Source of the DNA: Maratus speciosus
Taxonomy: Eukaryota; Arthropoda; Arachnida; Araneae; Salticidae
Direction of reading: 5' to 3'
Length of the DNA: 64,000 bases
NCBI GenBank assembly: GCA_963932465.1
Contig: OZ010795.1
Coordinates: 21,041,874 to 21,105,873, forward strand
The notes under the pieces were generated by a model. It searched no databases. It worked only from the letters and a program-made list of their open reading frames with translations, and had not been told where the DNA came from. Each line of letters begins with the position of its first letter. The first letter of the stretch is position 1. Shown here one piece after another: positions 58,437 to 64,000 of this stretch. Position numbers and translations under genes: made by a program.

Positions 58437-61400
58437 GAAAATTTGGCAAAAACACCGTTTTCGAATACCAGTTACATATGTATTTTTGGTACTACTTAGT
58501 TATCCCGCCACAAAAAATCTATCGCGAACTATAAGATTAAATGCCAATAATGCTTGATAGTAAATGTCAGATTCACTTGACTTTTAGCAAGTTACACGTG
58601 TTTACGTCATCAAGTGATTTTTATTTCGACGTTTTATTTCTATATTTATTAATGTTATACTAATTTATTTGTTCTGTCGTTATTTAAAATAAAAATTTTG
58701 TCAGTCTGTAGAATTTAGCGTGTGGTTTGGCGATTTATATAATTTGCGAAATTGTTTGACGGAATAACCACTACATTGTACCGTATTTTTAAATTATTTT
58801 CTATTATTTTCAAAAGGAAATAGCAAAAAAATAATTAATAACTATAGAACAAAATAATTTATATAAATTTAAAAAAGAAATAAAAGTAAATAAACATTTA
58901 TTATTAAATAACAACAATAGCCGGGTTACCATGTCTATCAAAATAATGCCATTTGTGCGCCAATTAGGGACCCTGGTGCATATATGACATCTGTGCCTAA
59001 TATTTTTCTTTTCGTTTTTCTTTTTTTTTTTTTTTTAAAAGAAGTGAAAGCCATCAATTTTAATGTTTCATTTTTAAATGAAAGTTTTGTATTTAATAAA
59101 ATAATAACGAAATACAAGAAAAGCATTGTTCTTAGCATAGATTTAAAGGAGGCCAAACTGGTCGCCAAATTAATTTAAAATAGTAACCTTTTCTGAATTA
59201 TGAAAAAAAAAAATTCTGTTCTGATTAAAATTTGAGTTGCCATCATTAGAAAAAAATGTATTTAAAATTAGAAAAACATTAATATTTCGAAAACTAATTC
59301 GAATTTAAAAATTCTAATACCAGTTTTGAGATCTGTGGATCACCACGGATTTTTTGTGTTAATTTCATCGCAAAGTATTCCATATTTTAGGAGAAATCGC
59401 CGTGAAACAAAATCAGTTGTTTAATCAGTCGATTCAAAGAATCGATACATTTCAGCCGTTTCATATATTCTTTTCATAAATTCGTTTCATTAGGATTTTA
59501 TATATATAGGGTAGATTAAACAAATATTTGGTGTTTTTTTTTTTAATTTATCAAATTGATTAACATAGAAAAACAGAAAATTTAAATTTAGTTCTATTTT
59601 TATTATTATTCTTTAAGTTTAGGATATCAGAAAATTAAATAAGAGTCTTTAAAATAAAGTTTAATTAAATAAAAAATTTAACTTGTATTTAAAGAAATAC
59701 TGAGGGGAAATAATAGATCGAACTTATACAAAATTAAAGATTTTAGAATTAAAGATTTTCAGTTTCAAAAAATATTTTATTAATATAAAATTATCCCTAA
59801 AATAAAAATATAGATTCAATAATTATAAATATACATTAAGCACCCTTAAAATATTGTTTACATCAATAAATGTCACATCCATGGGTCAATGTCATCTGCA
59901 TGATACAACAATGGCATGGATCTGACATTCATGGGGCTGACATATCTGAGCTTAATATTTTCTAAACTATGCACAACATGAGAATAATTCTACTTGGATA
60001 CTAAATTAAATAAAACAATTTAAAGCTACTTATCATTAGAATTCTGTTATTTTTAAAACTGGCAAAATTAGTGAGGCCATGGTGTTGATTCCAAGTTCTA
60101 AATTATGCTGCCAACTAGTAGATTTTTATATAACTATAACTGATGGAAGTAGTAACATGGAAGTAGCTAAAATTCTGGGGACTGAAATGTCTTTTTTGAA
60201 TCTTTTTAAATATAAATTTTCAAAATTTTCTTTTAAAAATTAAGTAAAATATATCCATGCTTTAACTTAATATTTTTTATACGGTTCATTTCGTTTATTT
60301 TATGGGATACATTCATGTTGTAAAGTAAAAACAGGTTTGGAGTTACATACCATGGAGGTGACAGTTAGTATGATTTTAATTTTATTAAAATAGTTTTAAA
60401 TTTCAAATTTATTCTAAAGTATTTTTTAATACAAGTTTTAGATGTGCCGTCATAGATTTTCTGTTTAGTTGAACAGTTATTTGCATAAAAGTACAAAAAA
60501 GTGGGTTGGGACTCAAATTTCCACTTAATTTCATAACTACCCATATATGTGCTTATTATCTGTACCAAATTTCATAACAATCCATACATATTTTCTCTCG
60601 ATATCACGCGCTCAATAGCTTACGAAGCAAAAAAAAAGCTATTTAAATTTCAACAATGCACAACAGTGCAAAGGCTAGTCGCTTTTAATGGTAGTAAATG
60701 AAAAAGCACAAACTTATTAATCAATAGTCAGAATTTTATGTTTATGCCTAAAAAAGTTTTTGAAGAAACATTATTTCAAACATAGAATGTTTTTGTTGAT
60801 TTTGACCGAGTTTAAAAGCTACAAGACCCCTTAATCTAAAATACATTCTATATTCCGTTTAATCTTGCTCTTTAATTAATTCTACTGTAGTCATATGGAA
60901 TTCATATAGTCTCGAAAATTGATAAACGTATTTCTTAGCAACATTAAAAATATTTCAGGTCATTATGCTTAAAACATTAACTCTAAACATCGATTTTGCA
61001 AATTACTGCTAAATTTCAGCAATGCCTATGCTCACTGTGGAAGAAAAGGACACTGCTCACAAAAGGACACTGCTCAGAAAGGACACACAATGTGAAAATC
61101 ACATAATTTATCCTTTTCCTAGTTTCATAAGTAACCCATTTATCTTCATCTTTTTAAGATCAAAATGAATTATCCACGGAGTTTTAATCTTTTATGCCTG
61201 TAATGTATTTGGGAGTTCAATACAAGAAAAAAGAGTTTAACTGTTTTCGTCCAAACAACTGCTGATCACTTATTAAGCAAACGTTGATAATCTCATTAAA
61301 TCTACAATGGCTCTTCAATTCTGTCTTGGCAGCCGATGGTCGGAAGCGGTTCGAAAAATAAGGATCAAACGATTGAAGTTACGTAGATTTATCCTATCAC

Positions 61401-62889
61401 AATAAAACAAACATTATTAGTTTTTTCATTCCATAAGCTAGTAAAATAATTGATTTAAGAAAATTACATGTCTATACATATAATGGCATTAATTAAAATT
61501 AAAATCTAAATTTCTAAGTAAGCGTTTCCATAAGTAAGGTTACATAGAAAGGCGAAATATCAACATAAAGTCCTATGCTTTTCACTAGACAAGGATTCGA
61601 CTATTAATTTTCAAACACATCTAATCAATTCAATGAAAATGGGCGGAGCAAGATTGTCAATTGATTTGTCAATCGATTGTTTTGAATAAACCGTGTATAA
61701 AATTTCGTTTCTTTTTACATGCTGTGCAATGTTAAAAATCTGCAGCAAACTATCCAAAAACTCGATCTTCTTTGCAAATAACGGTTATTTGACCATATCA
61801 TGGTGGCATTATGCTCTATTATTGATCATAATAGGGTCGATTGTAATTTCAGTTATATAATTATTATCTATAAAAACGGTCGAATGAGTGGACAGTTTGT
61901 TGAAAATTTTTAACAGTGTGGCGCATTCTACTTCTATATATCCAAAACTGCCCATTAGCTTTCGTCTTCTAAGTAAAAAAAATATCCTTATGTATATATA
62001 AAAAATTATAAATGACAAGCAAAAAAAGAAAAATAGAGAATTTCCATATGTGAATGTGGTGTTGCACTTTAAATACCTTTTTACAATTAATTACAATTAG
62101 TTAGTCCTATAATATATATACCCTGAAGACCACACAGTTTTATAAGGTAGAACTTTCAGTTCAGATGTAGGAGCAAAATTAAATATTTTTTTTAGTTTTA
62201 TATCATTCCGTTTTGTATTTTAATATGTAATTAATTCTCTATAATATAACTGAACTCATTATTTTACATGAACTAAGTACAATTTATTTCTGGAAAAAAA
62301 AATAACGATATTGCTGATGTCTTTGGTAATCACAATCTTTTTACCAAATTTTTTTTTATGTATTAATCGAGATTTTTTGGTTATTAAGACTGGCTAAACC
62401 TAGAATAAATCTTCCTAACTTTAATATTTTGATGTGAATTAATAGGGTACCATTATGAGGCAAGTTTCATTCAATAATTCAAGGGAAATGCATCTTATCT
62501 TTATTATGCAGATTTAATTATACATTATTAATTATTTAATTTGCCTTTACTTTTAATAATTTGGTCAATTTTTTATTTATTATACTTCTTATCATTTTAG
62601 TTTTTTTTTACTTAATTATTTTTATATTTTACTATATTGCATTGATTCTTTATAATTTTGATGCATTATTAAATTCAAATTACTGTTTAAAAAGGTTAAC
62701 AAAGTAATGACCAGAAATCCGCAAAATTCTAAAATCTGCATAACCTCTGGTCCCAAGCTGTGCAGATTTGAGGGAGTCTACTGCACCAGGAAATACAATT
62801 CAAAAGCTTAAGCAAATACTCATTTACTTACGCTTTTGAACTGTGTTATTTTAAGATATCCTAGTGTTTTAAAAACAGTGCTGTAACTT
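58147..62889. other. Long AT-rich stretch without recognisable genes
   Basis: Contains a 35-base T-rich tract (58399-58434), several ATATGACATCTGTGCC-like words (58170, 58980) and related CATGG..CTGACAT words near 59880-59960, and the inverted partner (60345-60550) of the segment at 55840. I see no gene. Confidence 0.45.
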
Positions 62890-63199
62890 TAAATATATAT
62901 GTATCTAGTTAAGTAATTTGAATTATCTTAATTTACCAGTGTAAAAAGTTCTTTCTTTAAAGTTTAAAGTTCTTGGAGATTGATTTAAATAAACAGAGAA
63001 AATATCAATCTCTTCTTCCGAAAAATTGTAGTTCGAGAAATAACAGATGAGTATACGCATTTTAATTTAATGCATTTATAATTTGTAATTAATTTTTCAA
63101 TTAATTTTCAGCTGTGCAATTACTCTCGAAACTATTGAAATATTAAATACGTGAATTTTCACATTGCTAACAAAGCATATAAGCAACAAAGTGAAAAAT

Positions 63200-63279
63200 G
63201 TCCAAAAAGGGAATCGAACCTGGTTGGTAGAGCATCGGAGCGTTATTCCAATGATCCGGTTTCAATTCTCGACTAGGAC
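63200..63279 (+). tRNA. tRNA-like module at centre of palindrome Y
   Basis: Contains GGTTGGTAGAGCATCGGAGC (D-arm-like) and an anticodon-arm-like GGAGCGTTATTCC, then a B-box-like CCGGTTTCAATTCTCG. The ends GTCC/GGAC pair; the rest of the acceptor is degraded by a run of A. Flanked on both sides by arms containing CAACAAAGTGAAAAA and its inverse. Not a working tRNA. Confidence 0.45.
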
Positions 63280-63514
63280 ATTTTCACTCTCTTCATTTCA
63301 CACTTAGTAAACAATGTGAAAATTAACGTATTTAATGTTCAATAATTCCGGGCGTCATTTCACTGCTGAAAATTAATTGAAAATTATAAATATATGTGTT
63401 CACCTATGCTGGGCTTTATTCGTCTGCTGTTTCGCCGTAGTGTCGTATGTTCATGAAGACTTTTCCATCCTGTGCTGTGGTTACAACCTTGCCGACGTGT
63501 GTAAATAAGAGATG

Positions 63515-63592
63515 CAAAGTTGGGTGTAGTCCTCGTAGCTCTAATGTTAGAACATTGGAGCATTCCAAGGATCTGGGTTCCTTTCACGGCTT
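63515..63592 (+). tRNA. tRNA-like module Z, diverged
   Basis: CGTAGCTCTAATGTTAGAAC (A-box-like), ACATTGGAGCATTCCAAGG (anticodon-arm-like, TTGGA/TCCAA stem with loop GCAT) and GGGTTCCTTTCACGG (altered B box). Only the right palindrome arm follows (63585-63655, ending GTGAAAATTCACGTATTTAA). The left arm is missing. Confidence 0.35.
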
Positions 63593-64000
63593 GGAAATTT
63601 TCCCTTTGTTTTTGTTCTCCGCTTAGTTAGCAATGTGAAAATTCACGTATTTAATACATCATACATTTTTAAGGACAAAGCTCCACCATGAAAACTATTT
63701 CGATAGCGTGAAAATTTTATTTTATATGAATTTTTTAAATACGTCAAAAGATTTTAATTTTATCTTACATATTTTCAGAAGAGCCACAACTTCCATATAA
63801 CTTAAAACTTTGTAAATTTTCAGAAGTGTACTACAAAGTTTTTGTTTCAAAATACTGGTGGATAAAACGATAATAAAATAATCGCTTTTATATTTTATGC
63901 GTCACAATCACAACTAAGCTGATCAGTTTTAAATAAGGTTGCACACTTCAAATAAAATTCAGCCTATGTTTTAGGAATATTTTGTCAACTGAAATAGAAA

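Larger units (their letters stand above)
62890..64000 (-). repeat. ~1-kb dispersed repeat with tRNA-centred palindrome, copy Y/Z (inverted)
   Basis: Inverted relative of 50425-51440. From right to left: the flank matching 50425-50808 (64000-63650), a half palindrome with a tRNA-like sequence (63515-63655), ~170 bp of other sequence including a short forward copy of the right flank (63345-63420), a full palindrome (63141-63336), and the flank matching 51016-51440 (63140-62890). So this locus has two tRNA-like modules where copy X has one. It continues past the window end. Confidence 0.7.

Overview
The window is very AT-rich, non-coding metazoan DNA. It carries BEL/Pao-type retrotransposon remains, piggyBac and Tc1/mariner relics, many MITEs and tRNA-derived repeats. 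This mix suggests an invertebrate, most likely an arthropod; a chelicerate is possible but I cannot prove it. I found no intact host protein-coding gene and no rRNA. The coding signal that exists lies in broken mobile-element genes: a piggyBac transposase (5.7-7.4 kb, minus), a BEL/Pao gag-pol with one recognisable LTR (41.0-45.8 kb, minus), a short Tc1-like transposase fragment (50 kb, plus) and a Lys/Arg-rich relic of unknown role (56.4-57.2 kb, minus).

Layout. 0-34 kb is a patchwork of short non-autonomous DNA elements. There are TTAA-flanked piggyBac-type MITEs of several families, and three ~800-bp TA-flanked elements plus a fragment of a fourth, with GGGGAGACCGGGGG termini. A ~250-bp satellite array (16.9-18.5 kb) is split by a TTAA MITE, and a ~1.4-kb fold-back structure sits at 24.7-26.1 kb. 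34.9-40.5 kb is a dense cluster of about eleven full or partial copies of a ~310-bp fold-back element, into which other elements have jumped: a 159-bp hairpin MITE, a tRNA-derived SINE and an unrelated hairpin. One copy lies inside a 482-bp TIR element. 41.0-45.8 kb is the BEL/Pao fossil. 46-64 kb is mostly plain AT-rich DNA, with scattered tRNA-like modules. Two of these loci belong to a ~1-kb repeat in which a tRNA-like sequence lies at the centre of a ~65-bp-arm palindrome.

The elements do not form a working pathway. Their value is in nesting and order of insertion: satellite before piggyBac MITE, fold-back array before hairpin MITE and SINE. The strongest candidates for something undescribed are the tRNA-centred palindromic repeat, the fold-back array and the 1.4-kb double fold-back. 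All comparisons were made by eye within this window; no database search was run.
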